DNA of 64,000 nucleotides, taken from the NCBI RefSeq assembly GCF_000204055.1, contig NW_006768766.1:2656524-2720523 (forward strand), given 5' to 3'. The DNA is from Melampsora larici-populina 98AG31. Taxonomy: Eukaryota; Basidiomycota; Pucciniomycetes; Pucciniales; Melampsoraceae. The notes below the pieces were generated by a model. That model ran no database searches. It saw nothing but the letters and a program-made list of their open reading frames with translations, and was not told the origin of the DNA. Positions 25,146 through 36,650 of this stretch are shown here, in pieces; the first letter of the stretch is position 1, and each line of letters begins with the position of its first letter. The translations under genes were made by a program, and so were the position numbers.

Positions 25146-25886
25146 TTAAGTTGTTGAAATTGAAATCCCATTTTCAAGTTGAAAGATCAATGTGCCATCA
25201 AAGGAATATAGCAGGACATCTTGATCAAAAGGACTTTTGTTACAATCCTTACCGAGGTAAAATCCTTGATCATCTGTTTCCAGTATGCATAGATCAGGAT
25301 GACGCTTAACAAGTATATCAGATAGTTCTTGAATTTGAGATTGTGTTGGCGGAGGCGGATAATTGTCAGATCCCGGTCCATATGCAGGTGCAGGTGGTGT
25401 CAGGTCAAAATTAAGGGTATCAGGTACTTCTGTCTCTAGAATGATTGCTTTGGTCTTTTTCTTTTTCTTCTTCTTGATTGGAACACAAGTAGGATCACAC
25501 ACAGCAGAATGAGCAACACTAGAGGTGAGAATTGTTTGATCTGTAGGAGTAGGTTGATTTGTCTTTGTGAGAGATTTGTTTGAGTTGGGGTCAATAACAG
25601 AATTTGATATTGTAGTTGAGTTCGATGGGTGAGCATTGAGGTCCAATTTGGTGGAATCAGGCCGAGCGAGTGTTGTAATACAACTGTTTGGGTCAGGATC
25701 AATATCTGAAGATTTTGATGACAGAGACAAGCTGATCCGATTAGACAGAGACTCAGAAGGAGGAGACTTGATAGACTGATAACAGCTGGGTCCGACTTGA
25801 TTATCTGACATTGATTCTGGAAGCGAGCTCATTGGGTCTGAGTGTAATTCAGAAGAAAGCAGTTTGATTGGGTGATCATACACCAC
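25146..25886 (-). CDS. Open frame 2 of the LTR element (246 codons), unknown
   Basis: Second minus-strand frame of the element. The first 150 or so residues are Ser/Thr/Pro/Asn-rich and disorder-like, followed by a lysine run (about seven Lys) and a more compact end (SDILVKRHPDLCILETDDQ, FYLGKDCNKSPFDQDVLLY). The frame opens with GTG; the first ATG is 18 codons in, so an upstream exon or a start near 25832 is possible. It has no gag or pol motif I recognise. It may be a divergent gag-like or a captured host segment. Confidence 0.4.
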   Translation of the reverse strand: MVYDHPIKLLSSELHSDPMSSLPESMSDNQVGPSCYQSIKSPPSESLSNRISLSLSSKSSDIDPDPNSCITTLARPDSTKLDLNAHPSNSTTISNSVIDPNSNKSLTKTNQPTPTDQTILTSSVAHSAVCDPTCVPIKKKKKKKTKAIILETEVPDTLNFDLTPPAPAYGPGSDNYPPPPTQSQIQELSDILVKRHPDLCILETDDQGFYLGKDCNKSPFDQDVLLYSFDGTLIFQLENGISISTT

Positions 25887-27620
25887 GAACCCTGTTTTCG
25901 TTGAAAAACCGGTGCCAGGGGGTTTTAAATTTGACCCGCTGACAACTCGATGGTGCGCTGGCGGATTATCGGACTATGATCCGTTTTCTGCGCGGTGAAT
26001 TGGGTAACGGTCGTACGACCAGTGTCCCAGCAGTTAATCAACCGCTATTCGAAACACCGCGTAAAATACCATGAACATCACATCCGAGCTTCCTGTGGTT
26101 GATCGATTATCGGATGCCTAACTCGTCTTCACCGGTTGAAGAATCAAAAGCCTTCAAAGACTTTGGACCAAGTTGAAAATTTAATCAAAAATTTAATCAA
26201 AAATTTAATTTAAAATTTAATTTAAAATTCCACCAACTGATCTCAAAACGATGTCACACTTTTAATGACATAATTCATTCTCATCATCATGATTCGCCAT
26301 CATCATCATTCAATCTATTCAAAATCTAACCATCGAGACCATTAACAACATTCCATCAAGTCCTACAATTCAACCTTATAGTCATCTTCATCAACAATCA
26401 TTTAATCCAGATTTACCTCAAGCAATCATTATTCCCCTGATCTCCTCACCCTCTAGCTTACATCCTTCATGGCATGAATCCGAGACTGGTTTAATCATTC
26501 TATCAGATTCACTCGTCTAGATAAACAAACAAGTCTTTGAGTCAATCGATCCAGTCTTTTTAGGATCTTTTGTTCAACTTATTCTCACAAATCTATCTTA
26601 TCATTTGATCTGATTTGCCTCAATAATTTTTACTCAATGATTGACATTCTATGGGAAGGTCAGTGTTATTTTGTTCATCTCTCTGTTTACATGGCAAGTG
26701 TTACTGATATTATTAGTCATTGATCATACCTGCTGCTATTGATGCACATCGATTTTGCGAGTCTACTCAATCAGATACAGCTATCTTCAGTCGATTGTGC
26801 CCTGCCATCAAGGGCAAAAGAAGATCTGCTTCGATCATGTTGGAACAATTTCAAAGTTGGGAGTTGATACTTCAAAAACACCTGACGAGTTGAGTGAAGA
26901 AGAACATTCAAAGTTTGTTTGACTTGATATCAACCCTGAGAAGATCATTCGGTAAGTCCTCATAAGTTGAGCTTGAGATCGATCTGGGACTGACTATCAT
27001 GTCTTCATGTCCACCAGGTATTATGTCTTTATACAAATGATTGAATCTTCAGGCAACCCATACTCGGTCAAGAACCCCCACAGCAGGGTTGAGAGCTCGA
27101 TACAGGCTATGAAATTGCAGTAGCAAGCGAGTCTCTGGCTGTACTTGCCCTCAGTGACGATCTCGCTGAAATATAGTTTCATTTCCTCGTCTTTGTCATT
27201 CTTAGTTTTGAGCTGTTTGTTTCAATCATTTTCATATCTTATTTTCTATCTTATCGACATTTCATTTTTGTATTCTTAATCTTTGTCAGTCCAGTAAATG
27301 AGTTGTTCTGAATGTAGCAATCAACTTGGATTGAATCCTCTGTTTGCTTTGCACTTTTATGAATCAGTGAGTATGAATTGAGACATCGACATGATTTGAT
27401 AAAATGATCCTATTGTCTCTTTCTTAGCAAGCATGGTTGGAGGCTTCAACCAGTTTGGAACTAGTGATAAACAGTGTAGTTACCAGTTTTAAAAAACCCG
27501 TTTACAACACGGTAAGACGGCCACGTGTTTTCAACGGTGGTCACCACTAATAAGGAAACCGGTCCTCAACCGGGGGTCACCGCCCGATGAGGACCGGTTA
27601 CTGGGGGTTCGTGGTGTAGC
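25885..27620. other. Central non-coding part of the LTR element with inverted repeats
   Basis: 1.7 kb between the two open frames. The 14-mer TACACCACGAACCC at its left edge (25878-25891) recurs inverted at its right edge (27605-27618). A GC-rich hairpin (11-bp arms AACCGGTCCTC and GAGGACCGGTT, 27557-27567 and 27589-27599) lies just inside the right edge. The interior is AT-rich without coding signal. Structured RNA or a nested insertion are the alternatives. Confidence 0.45.
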
Positions 27621-28563
27621 TGGCTGCGGCTTGATCACTTGATTTTGCTGGTTCGGAGTTGATCACGTCTGTTTGTAGATGGTCCGGTGAACGCAACAAG
27701 GCTTCAATCATCGCGCGAACCTCACTCAACTCCTGTCTTAACTCTGCCTGACTTTCTCGGGTCTGATCGAGCTCCCTCAACTCTTGTCTCAACGCTACAC
27801 AACTTTCTTGGGTCGGATCAAGCTGAGATTGAGGCTTGTTTGTAGATTTCATTTGAGTGTCTACAATTGAGTCGTTCGCCAATTCTCCCTCAGTATGTAT
27901 AGGAGTCTCTAGTGAGTGTTTAGCAGTGTTCCCTGAGGGTTCCAGATCGGACAACATGGGTAGTTTATGATAAAATTGATGTTTGGCCGGGCTAGCAAGG
28001 TCTAAGAAAGGGAATCGAGGAGAATGAACGCTCCTTGAGCGAGTTCGTCTATCCAGCTCTGGGAATGGTGGTACAGAATGAGGCCGACTTGGAGGAGAAT
28101 AACTTGACCAATCAGATGACATTGAACACAACACAGGTTCGGCGATGGTACTTGGCAATGGAGACATCACCACAGGTCGAGTGAAAAAAACTGGCAAGGG
28201 CGGCATTGAACTAGGTCGAGTGTCATAGGGGACTTCGGGAGGAGTTTTGCTGGGCTCAAAAGGTGTGTTGCAGTGCTGGAGAGGGAAGCTGTGGTATCTT
28301 GCTGACTTTGTAGAGTTTTCAGTACGCCGACGCCAGTTCTGCGATCGAATTGAGGGCTTTCTCCGACAGGCATTAGGTGTAAGCGAAGTTCCAAAGCCAT
28401 GAGAATGCAGATGCGGTGCAAAGTTCGAGACAAGAAGATTCAGATGATGGGCCAGTGCCGAAACCTGATGTATCGCACTGATGATGTGAGGTGACAGATT
28501 CAAAATTGGATAAGAAATAGGCAAGCTTGGATGCCCATATGGGTGTGAATATGAATGTGTCAT
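27598..28563 (-). CDS. Open frame 1 of the LTR element (321 aa), gag-like candidate
   Basis: It starts at an ATG (28561-28563 complement) about 390 bp inside the upstream LTR, the place of gag in LTR elements. The first 220 residues are Pro/Ser/His-rich. The C-terminal part has a heptad-like coiled coil (QELRELDQTRESQAELRQEL, EVRAMIEALL). No CCHC knuckle is present. I infer a gag-like role from position and coiled coil only; a captured host exon is the alternative. Confidence 0.45.
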   Translation of the reverse strand: MTHSYSHPYGHPSLPISYPILNLSPHIISAIHQVSALAHHLNLLVSNFAPHLHSHGFGTSLTPNACRRKPSIRSQNWRRRTENSTKSARYHSFPLQHCNTPFEPSKTPPEVPYDTRPSSMPPLPVFFTRPVVMSPLPSTIAEPVLCSMSSDWSSYSPPSRPHSVPPFPELDRRTRSRSVHSPRFPFLDLASPAKHQFYHKLPMLSDLEPSGNTAKHSLETPIHTEGELANDSIVDTQMKSTNKPQSQLDPTQESCVALRQELRELDQTRESQAELRQELSEVRAMIEALLRSPDHLQTDVINSEPAKSSDQAAASYTTNPQ

Positions 28564-28956
28564 CTTTTCAAGGTAAAACCGAGGCTGGTTATGAGTGTTC
28601 TATTGGCACGACCATTGCTATAAGAGAATTCCCAAAAGGAGGCTGTGTTCCATTGAATTAAAACTGTGTAAAATGATATCTGGGAGTTTGACTTAAAACA
28701 CCGTTGGCAGTGAGTGTGATCTGGAAGTTGAACTTGAAACGCCGCAAGAGGCAAGTGAACAGTGTGCTGAATCTCTGGATGGATAATTGAAAACTCTTAA
28801 AACACCATTAATGGTGAGTCTGATTTGAACTTGAAACACCGTGTAAGGCGAGTGAACAGTCTGCTGAGTCTCTGGTCTGGCTGAATAGCTGAAAAAATCG
28901 AATTTGTTGATCACTGGATTTGAGAGTTGGTTTGAAGTCGGTATAGATCAAAAAAG

Positions 28957-29294
28957 TGTAAGGTCGAGGATCACTCGACCTTCACTGGGAGGTGACTCAC
29001 AGGCCGAAGCCTAGACTGATCTATAACCGAGGTGTATTTCACTAGAATAGTAGTCTAGACCACAACAAAAGGTCAGAGAAGAAGCCAGAGATCGAGAGTG
29101 GAGAAGAGAAACCTCCGAGAGGGAGACCATACCTAGACCACAACAAAAGGTCAGAGAAGAAGCCAGAGATCGAGAGTGGAGAAGAGAAACCTCAGAGAGG
29201 AAAGAAGGAAGGGAGGAGAGGGATGGACAACATATATACCCTCTCTATACAGATACTAAAGATATGCTACAACTGAGTAATCTCCTTCCTTACA
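28957..29294 (-). repeat. LTR (upstream LTR in element sense)
   Basis: 338 bp, identical to 24602-24939 except for one T/C difference near its plus-strand start. Should contain the element promoter on the minus strand. Confidence 0.9.
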
Positions 29295-29799
29295 TCATCA
29301 CGCTGCACCCTGCTACACCGCCTTGAATGATCAGATAATTACATTGCCTACATATCTTCTCCGACCTGTTACATAAACGCCATCGATGCAGAGAGAAAAA
29401 TAGCGATCCAGATGGAGATGTTTAGGATTCATTACATTTTCTCAAACTGAAGATAGCTCCTAGTTTGAGTTTGGACTCTGGAGTTTTGTCTTTGTGTCCC
29501 AACTTGGCCATAAGAAAGAAAGGAAGAATTTTGATCGGTTGATTCGTTCTGCAAATCTATAACTTGAGTCTTGGTGCCAAGATAAAATTGAGTACTTAAA
29601 AACGTGACTCTTAACTCTGATTGGCTGTTGTTTGATCTAAAAATTACAAAGACCAAGTTATTTCCTGTAAGTGAGAGAAAATATAGTAGCTTACATCTTA
29701 TCCAAACATTGTGAGCTTGTGTTCACTTATCGGCTTTACCAAACTCATCTACTTTTTCGTCTGTCAATCAGGGACAATAGCGTTTAATTCCTTATATTC
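29295..29799. other. Intergenic, promoter side of the secreted-protein gene
   Basis: No gene. It begins with the second copy of the TCATC target duplication. A minus-strand frame (29432-29656) has no features. Confidence 0.45.
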
Positions 29800-30676
29800 A
29801 TGATGTTGGCTCGTCAATTTTTGTTGGGGATTGTTTCCTTCGGTAAGTTCTATCGTGCAATTCTCCAAGGTGTTGAAAATCCATCTAATCCCTCAATTTC
29901 TCCAGTTTGTTTTGTCAAAAGCGATCCAGAAAACAGCAAGAACTTGCCACCAACGCACGAACTCAATAAGAATTTCACAATCAATTATCAAGAAGTTTTT
30001 CAAAGTAGTTCTCTGACTTGTGTTAAAACAGTAGAAGTAGTGAAGAATAATTCAAAGAAAGGTGATCAGGTTGCTGTTTATGCATCTATTGAGACGTTTC
30101 ATAGTACTGTTAAGATTATCGAAGAAACAGTTCAACATGAAGATTTTGATCACAAATCAGCTGTGAGCGTTTTGTTTCCTCTTTTCATTCTTGATTTGAT
30201 TGCCCAAAGTCTGATTGTTCATTTTTTAGACTATATATTCTGAACATGTGGCAGAAGTGGTGGTCTCTTATAGTAAAGTGGTGACTGCTTTAGTTGAACA
30301 CCCTTCAATCGAAAAAGGATGTCATGGTAAGTTAATCTTGTTCTGTGATGCTTAATTAAAATTTAGGAGCTCAAGAGATTCAGGTTGATGACAACTTTTC
30401 TGAACTCGATATAATCTTCTAGGTAAACTTAAAGAAGTGAATATTTCAGTTCAAAAAATTATAAACGCATATACTCAAGTAGGCGTATGCGTTAAAAAAG
30501 TAGTAGAAAAGAAAGGTGGTGTAGACACCATTACACTTTCTTCTTTGAATTTAGAATTGAATTTTATGGATTTGGAAGTTGAAAATGAAGATGCAGAATT
30601 TGAAGAGGACCCAAATGAAAAGAAACATTTGAAAGGAACTCATACTCATCAAGATAAAGCAGGGGACAAAGAATGA
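29800..30676 (+). CDS. Candidate small secreted protein (216 aa, four exons)
   Basis: Exons 29800-29842, 29906-30162, 30230-30326 and 30423-30676 join in frame; introns are 63, 67 and 96 bp, with donors GTAAGT, GTGAGC and GTAAGT. The predicted product begins with a basic-hydrophobic leader (MMLARQFLLGIVSFVCFVKS) typical of a signal peptide. A largely helical body follows with Val/Lys/Glu-rich stretches (TCVKTVEVVKNN, AEVVVSYSKVVTALVEH, ISVQKIINAYTQVGV) and a very acidic then His/Lys-rich tail. Mature cysteines are few. No enzyme domain is seen. Size, leader and gene structure fit the secreted, effector-type proteins of rusts, but function is unknown. It sits 0.5 kb beside the young LTR element. 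Confidence 0.65.
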
Positions 30677-31319
30677 TTCCTTTTTATTTCCTTCTGGGAC
30701 TCGAGGTCTTTCTTCTTTGTGATTATCTTTGAACTTTTTCTTCTTGGAATATGGAGGTTTTTGTTTTTTTGTTAAACTCATCACACCATAAGAGATTGTA
30801 TATCTATTTGTACTCTCAATGAATTACTCAACCTCGCTCTATCACTATTTTCTGTTTTGTAACACACAGATTTGTTTTGTACAAACAGAGCGGGTTCAGT
30901 ATTCATTACCTCTCTTGATATACTAGACTGAATAGTTTTCACTGAGTCTGGGACTCCGCTTTTCCTTGACATAATATAGAGGTTTGTTAAGTTTCATGAA
31001 GGGATCACAATTGTTGATGATTGGGAGGTTTGTGACTTGTCTACCAGGTTTTCATACCACATAGATTTGCAGTCTTGCACTGTCTGATGACTATCAGTGT
31101 TTTTTTGAGTGCTTTTGATATCACATATCTCACTGACACGCTATGTCAAACTACTGTAAAACAACTAAAATATTACAACTTCTTGTGAGACATCTACTAC
31201 CAAGCCTTTGCAAGAGAAACTGAGCGAGAACGAAAGAAGACACACCCAGCTAAAATATGCCTAGCTGAGTTGATATTAACTTTAATCTTTTCCTCACTAA
31301 TTTGTCTTCTAAAAACTTG
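30677..31319. other. Intergenic, no gene seen
   Basis: Only short frames. Separates the secreted-protein gene from the LINE fossil. Confidence 0.45.
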
Positions 31320-32967
31320 TCATTGTTTTGTATACTTCTTGCAGTAAATCAAAAAATGCGCCGGTGTTTCTGTTGCAGAAAAAACATTGCATCTGCTATC
31401 TGCTTCTACTCCTATCCTATGTAATATGTTCCTTAATGTAAAGTGGTTACATTGGAGTTGAAAGATTGCTGCCACATGTCCTTTTTCTAATTTATTCAAT
31501 GCATCAGCTGTCTGTTTTCCTTTGGTTCTGTACGATTTTTTAATAAAAACAGATTTTTTTTGATGAAATAGTTTTTGTGTGTGGCACAGCATTTCATCCA
31601 AGCCAATTGGTAACATATTAACTTTTGCTGCTTCCCTTGCCTGATCTGCTTGTTCATTCAGCTTGATCCCTTTGCGTCCCAGCGTCAAATATGATTGTGG
31701 GACGCATTGTGTTGGAATCTTGTCGTATGCTTTGAGGAGGGACTTTGCCAGGTATCAAAGTTTTTTGGGTTGAAGCAGTTTAGCTTTTAAATCAAGGGTT
31801 GCCTGGCTATGACTAAATATTGTGATCAAAGAGAATTTATCAGGGTATTTGTCAGCAATTTGTTTGAATTGAACTAATGCTATTATGGCACCCATTATCT
31901 CCATCTTGCAATTTGATATCCCTTCTAGTGGGTCATATGCATGGCTTGCACTCATCCTTTCCATGACTACAGCTGCTCCATGTCCTACATCAGGGATGTA
32001 TGATCCATCCATTAATATCACATTTACTTTTTGTTCAATTTCCTTTTCAAACTGATTTGGTATTTATTCTATAACCTCCTCTCGTTTGTTGCCAATTTTT
32101 TGGTGGTCAACTGGGTTTCTGGAACAAATATATTGTTTCTAACATGTTTGTAGAGGGCAGTATTATGTCAGCTCTTGTCAATAGGCTATGGATGGGGCTT
32201 TTATGTGTATCTGGTATTTGTAACAGCCTGTGATGCAGTATCCTTTGTGCCAGATGTGTTGTTGGTGCTGTCAATTGTTGTTAGATATAATTCTGGTGCT
32301 ATCTTATTGTCAAGTCGTTGAATGTAATTGTACCTGTGTTGTGGTACATTGATTTTGTTGGTGAACTTTTGAACGTACCAATATCAGTCTGTTTGCAGAG
32401 TTTTGCAAGAGGTCAAATATTCTAGACCCTTTACCTCGTGTGCATGTGTGGGGCCATACAATGCTTCCAAAGATCATTATTGGTTACAAAATCACTGTTA
32501 TGAGATTTATTTTCCTCTGGGCTCAAACCATGGTAATATATGCTTATTCTGTTGAGCGGATCTAGGGTTGCCTTCCCTCTTTACTGACTTCCATGTAAGT
32601 GTGCACCATATGTCAGTTTAGGGTCTAGCCACAAACCTAGCCACCTGGGCTCTGTTGTTTAGGATGTAAGCACTTGAGTTCCAAATATGAGGCTTGGATT
32701 GTTGTGTTTTTGGTGCATGTCATTGAAACACATGACTTGGACTGTCTTCTCATCAAAGATTGCCCCATGTATGCATACCCAATCTAATGTCCTATTGCCC
32801 TCTTCTTCCAAGTCTAGTATAATTAGATCTATTTCTGTATTTGTCACAAGGTGTGATACATTGTCAATGAAACCTGCAATATCCTGTTTGCCTGTACAGA
32901 AATTTCTGCATCTATCAATAAAGACAAAACATAAATGATATACAATATCACTGATGTTGAGTGTCAT
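31320..32967 (-). pseudogene. Tad-like LINE (non-LTR retrotransposon) ORF2 fossil
   Basis: Three minus-strand pieces occur in the expected order. 32967-32659 matches the late reverse-transcriptase region (AGFIDNVSHLV, where active enzymes have a two-Asp motif, then CIHGAIFDEKTVQVMCFND). 32021-31755 matches RNase H (MDGSYIPDVGHGAAVV, SNCKMEIMGAIIAL, IFSHSQATLDLK). 31688-31320 matches its end (GIKLNEQADQAREAAK) and the C-terminal zinc-like region (HFTLRNILHRIG, ETPAHFLIYCKKY). Frames are broken between the pieces and the RT catalytic Asp pair is altered, so it is dead. The 5' part (endonuclease, early RT) was not found. Confidence 0.75.
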
Positions 32968-34385
32968 ATCACACTATCATAGTAAGGTTTCAGCTATTGT
33001 GTTAGTTGAAAGGATACTTGAGTCACATTAGTCAAATTCAGCTTTATATTGGAGCTTTAACATGAAACCTGAATACCATCCATACTTAAATGCACCACCT
33101 CAAGGACGTGTATACAGACTCTTTTACTTATCAGCAATTCAACAGAAAGGAAAAGAGAAAGTACAACAGTTCTACTCATATTCTTTTATTCATATCTATT
33201 CAATTAGCAATCTTTCTGATTGTACTAATGTCTTGATCCTGGTATTGGGCTTGTTTCCCAAAATTGAGTGATCACGTAAACCATCTGGCGGGCACTGTAC
33301 CATGTCTTACAACAGTGCTATGTTCAACAAATGTGCAAGACTTGGAAAACATTGATACCTTCAGGCTGCCCTGAAGGTCAGTAAAACAGGAAAGAACTTC
33401 CAGAAAGCTGTCTTCTTGCAATCCCTTTAGTATTAAGTGCCTCAAAAGTTGAGTAGACATAAGCCTCACATGTAACTGTTTTCCCAAACTTTTTTCAGCA
33501 ACACAACTTCCAAATAATAGTTCTAATTGTTTTTAGGTAACCACTGCCATATGTTATTGCCCATTTTGAACACACACTTATATGGTAGACGCATTTAACC
33601 CTACAGTTAGTTGGAGTTTCTTTGAAAAGAAAAGAATCAAAAGACCAAAGGAGAAGATACAAAATCAAGAAATGATGGGGAATGAACAAAGATTTCAATT
33701 GAATGTAGAAATATAATGGGTAAGCACTGCTGAGATGAGGTGGAAAGTGTGGTGGGGACTGATAGAGAACACATAGAATGATACCCTTTTGATATTCTTT
33801 GGGTGACCAGGCAAATACACAGAGCACACTGATTACTTTTTGAAATGCATCCCACAGAGTAAAAGCATCAGGCCATGCCTTATTTACAATTGAAACTAGA
33901 GTGCAAACAGATCATAATAATAACTTCATCAATGAAGACAGTCAACAAATAGCCTCCAATGCAACAAAAGAATCTGGTGCCAAAACATAAGAGATAAGAT
34001 TCCAAAAGTAGGAAAAGTGCACCTTTGGTGCTCAGAATGGATCTAACCTTTGTCAAGTCAACATTGATTACTGCTTCAGTCAAATACATAAGTTTTCCAT
34101 GTGTAGAAAAGTCAATTGGAAATGAAAGAGAATTCACTCAGTTTCAAAAACTCCTTAACTCAAAACAAAGGTGGTAGCAGACTTGTGCAATCCAGGTGAT
34201 CAGGAACAATAGTCAAAATGGGTCTAACAAAAGGAGTGGCCAGTCAAACTTGGGAGCAAGAAGCTGATGGCTTGAAATTCTTAAATTGTACTGATTTGGA
34301 AGAAAGTAAAATCAATCAACCTGTTCAACAGATAACAGGGATCTTGGAACATTATGTTTCTAAGATTTCTGTTTGGACCATAAAA
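32968..34385. other. Gene-poor DNA upstream of the hAT element
   Basis: May include decayed LINE 5' sequence, but no domain is recognisable. The last ten bases before the hAT element (34386-34395, CAAGGCATTC) recur at its other end. Confidence 0.4.
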
Positions 34386-34438
34386 CAAGGCATTCCTTGA
34401 CAAAGCCCGGCCGCGCCCTTGCAGAGGGGCTTCATGAC

Positions 34439-34908
34439 TACACCAGGGGGTACGTCACATGTTTCAAAACTAGGATTGATAGTGTTACGGACACGTTACA
34501 ACATTTCAATTGTTTCGGAATGTGTCCAGAAGGTGTCCAGGTTTTACGAAACAAAAACGCTGCCATCACGTAGCAGTCACCAAAAAGCAGGCTGTATTCA
34601 AGAGTGCTGGACCCATCAATTGACAGCTCAGCCGAGCAAAGACTGACAAGGTCAAATGCATTTCATCACAACCATATGTTTGCACTTGGGTCAAGGTACT
34701 GTCTCATCCAAGTCTTGACCAACCTTCATACCATCTTTGACTATGATTTTTGGTCGTTTTGAACCCACAAAAACTGGTGAAAACGACTGATTGTCACACG
34801 GTTCTCCTCATTTTGTTACCGGAACCGCTTTGTCTTGGTTCTCGCAACAAGATTCCTGGACACGTTTCCAGAACAATCCAAGGCCAAGGAAGTTTACCCC
34901 CTGGTGTA
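34439..34908. mobile_element. Tc1/mariner-type MITE inside the left hAT arm
   Basis: 470 bp with 14-bp perfect inverted ends TACACCAGGGGGTA (34439-34452, 34895-34908), compatible with a TA target duplication. It splits the hAT left inverted repeat between GGGGCTTCATGAC and TTGTTGATTTTTGG. No coding capacity. Confidence 0.7.
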
Positions 34909-35152
34909 ATTGTTGATTTTTGGTGTGAACACTCCACAGATTATGTGTCCTTATGTAGTTTTTTGTTTTGCCGCTCCCTTTGAAAGCAAACATCACTTTA
35001 CCCCACAGGGAAGGTTGTTCATACTAATTTTCTACATGTGTTACCCCTTTTACCAAGAGGCAAACATTACTCCACCATATTGTTATGGAGATGAGTTTTC
35101 AAAGCTTATGTCCCACTTGTAAAGGGGTGCACAACGTGTACTCACACCATAC

Positions 35153-36148
35153 TAGAGCTGTGACCCAGACCAGGCCCTGCCCAGCCAACTGTGCCCAACA
35201 ATATTCACCAGACATTCTGTGCCCTGTCACACTAAGGTTTAGCCACAAAAGCCCTGCGGGCATGCAGGCAGCCCTGCCCGCCTGGGTGCCCATTTTTTTT
35301 TGCTTGATAAACAAGCAAGATACTCATTTTTCTTTGACAATATAGGTCACTATAGATCTTCTTGATGTGCAAGTAGGCTCACATATACAGTGGCTCTAAA
35401 GTGCCACTTGAGTCACAATCATCAAAATTGACAAAAATGACCTTCCAGACCCCCAAAAAAGGTCCGCTGACCAAGTGCCGATCCTGTTTGGCCACATCAT
35501 CTCATTCTCCATTGTGTTCTCATCACCAACTTTTTATCACTGACATCAGCAGAGTAAAGAAAAAAAAAGTTAGACTTGTTCAAGTATGATGAGCTCTAAA
35601 ATCAAGACATTGATGAAGCCCTATAGGAGTAATAAACACATGCCCTACAGGAATACAACATATACAAATTGGACGTATTGATTTTCTTTGACAATTTTCA
35701 CTGTATGTTTGTCAATGTCTAACTTATTGGAACAAGATGTTCATATCCTTGAAGAATTACTTCTTCTCTTGTTTTCATCTCTCAATCTGTATGAAAGGTT
35801 TGGATATCAACAAAATAATGTGCTGATAAGATTGACTGGGTCCTTGATGAGATTGAGGATTGCCACGGGTCTGGACATTGTCCAGGGTCGGCACCTGTTC
35901 ACCAGGGCTTATTTCGGGTCAGGAAGGTCATCTTTGTCAATTTTGACAATGTGACTCAAGTGGCACCTTAAAAGAGCCACTGTACATATAGGCTCCAGAT
36001 AAGTAAATCATTGGATTTTACCACATTTTTAGCACTGAAAGTGTGCCCTGGTTGGCCCTTTGTGATTTTTGAAGGCTCTCAGATCTAGCCAGCGCCGGAC
36101 TTGGCCCTGTATCCGGCCCTGAACCTCCAGGGTCGGGTCACAGCCCTA
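35153..36148. mobile_element. hAT-type MITE with 8-bp target duplication
   Basis: 996 bp with inverted ends TAGAGCTGTGACCC and (complement) TAGGGCTGTGACCC. Flanks are CACCATAC (35145-35152) and CACTATAC (36149-36156), an 8-bp duplication with one change. Longer inverted segments lie inside (about 35367-35440 against 35926-35993, containing GTGCCACTTGAGTCACA), giving it a fold-back structure. It lies in a larger piece (about 35013-36280) that interrupts the left hAT arm. Confidence 0.75.
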
Positions 36149-36439
36149 CACTATACCCAATTTTTGGATCCAAAAAAGTGACAATACAGGTGTGTTGTAA
36201 CACATCCCTTTTTTGGCCGCATTAACCAGAGTGCCTTATATGATGTTGGGCTACAAGATTATGCAGAAAATCTTGCTGAACGTACAGCCCTTTGCAGAAT
36301 TGATGACTTTGGAAAAAAAGAAAACGCTTGAGTTTTCAAAAAAAAACCTGCGAGTTTTTTTTCAAAAACTCATTGAGTTTTTCAAAAATTCGTTGAGTTT
36401 TTCAAAAACTGAGCGAGCTCTTTCTCTTTTGGAATTACT

Positions 36440-36650
36440 GAGCCAACCCTGGGTCAGCTACGTTATCCGTAGCGTTGCATAACGTTGCCTAGCGGGTTTC
36501 AATGGCCAGCAGCGTTATCCCGTAACTGAGGATTTGTTGCAGGTGTTAAGCAGCGTAACCTGGCCTAGGATTAAGCCTTTTTTTTCTCGCTAGGCTACAG
36601 CAGCATCTGCGGCGCAACACGCTAAGTAGCGCATGTTGCGTAACCTGTAT
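36440..36650. repeat. hAT subterminal repeat cluster, left
   Basis: Many variants of a short motif around GTAGCGTTGC / GTTGCGTAAC in both orientations, next to the inner end of the left arm. A matching cluster occurs inside the right end. Such repeats usually bind transposase; that role is inferred. Confidence 0.5.

Larger units (their letters stand above)
24602..29294 (-). mobile_element. Non-autonomous LTR retroelement, 4.69 kb, recent insertion
   Basis: Two 338-bp direct repeats beginning TGTAAGG and ending CCTTACA flank 4.0 kb. They differ at one base by eye (CACTTGACC against CACTCGACC). The five bases TCATC lie immediately outside both ends (24597-24601 and 29295-29299), a perfect target-site duplication. 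Read on the minus strand, the purine run AGGAGGGGAGGG (complement of 24940-24951) abuts the downstream LTR as a polypurine tract. The sense strand is therefore minus, and both long open frames lie on it. No protease, reverse transcriptase, RNase H or integrase motif was found, so it must have been moved by another element's proteins. Confidence 0.88.

Noticed and set aside
24940..28956. Degraded pol gene inside the LTR element
   Set aside because: No RT, RNase H, integrase or protease motif found on either strand when reading the frames; the element is treated as non-autonomous.
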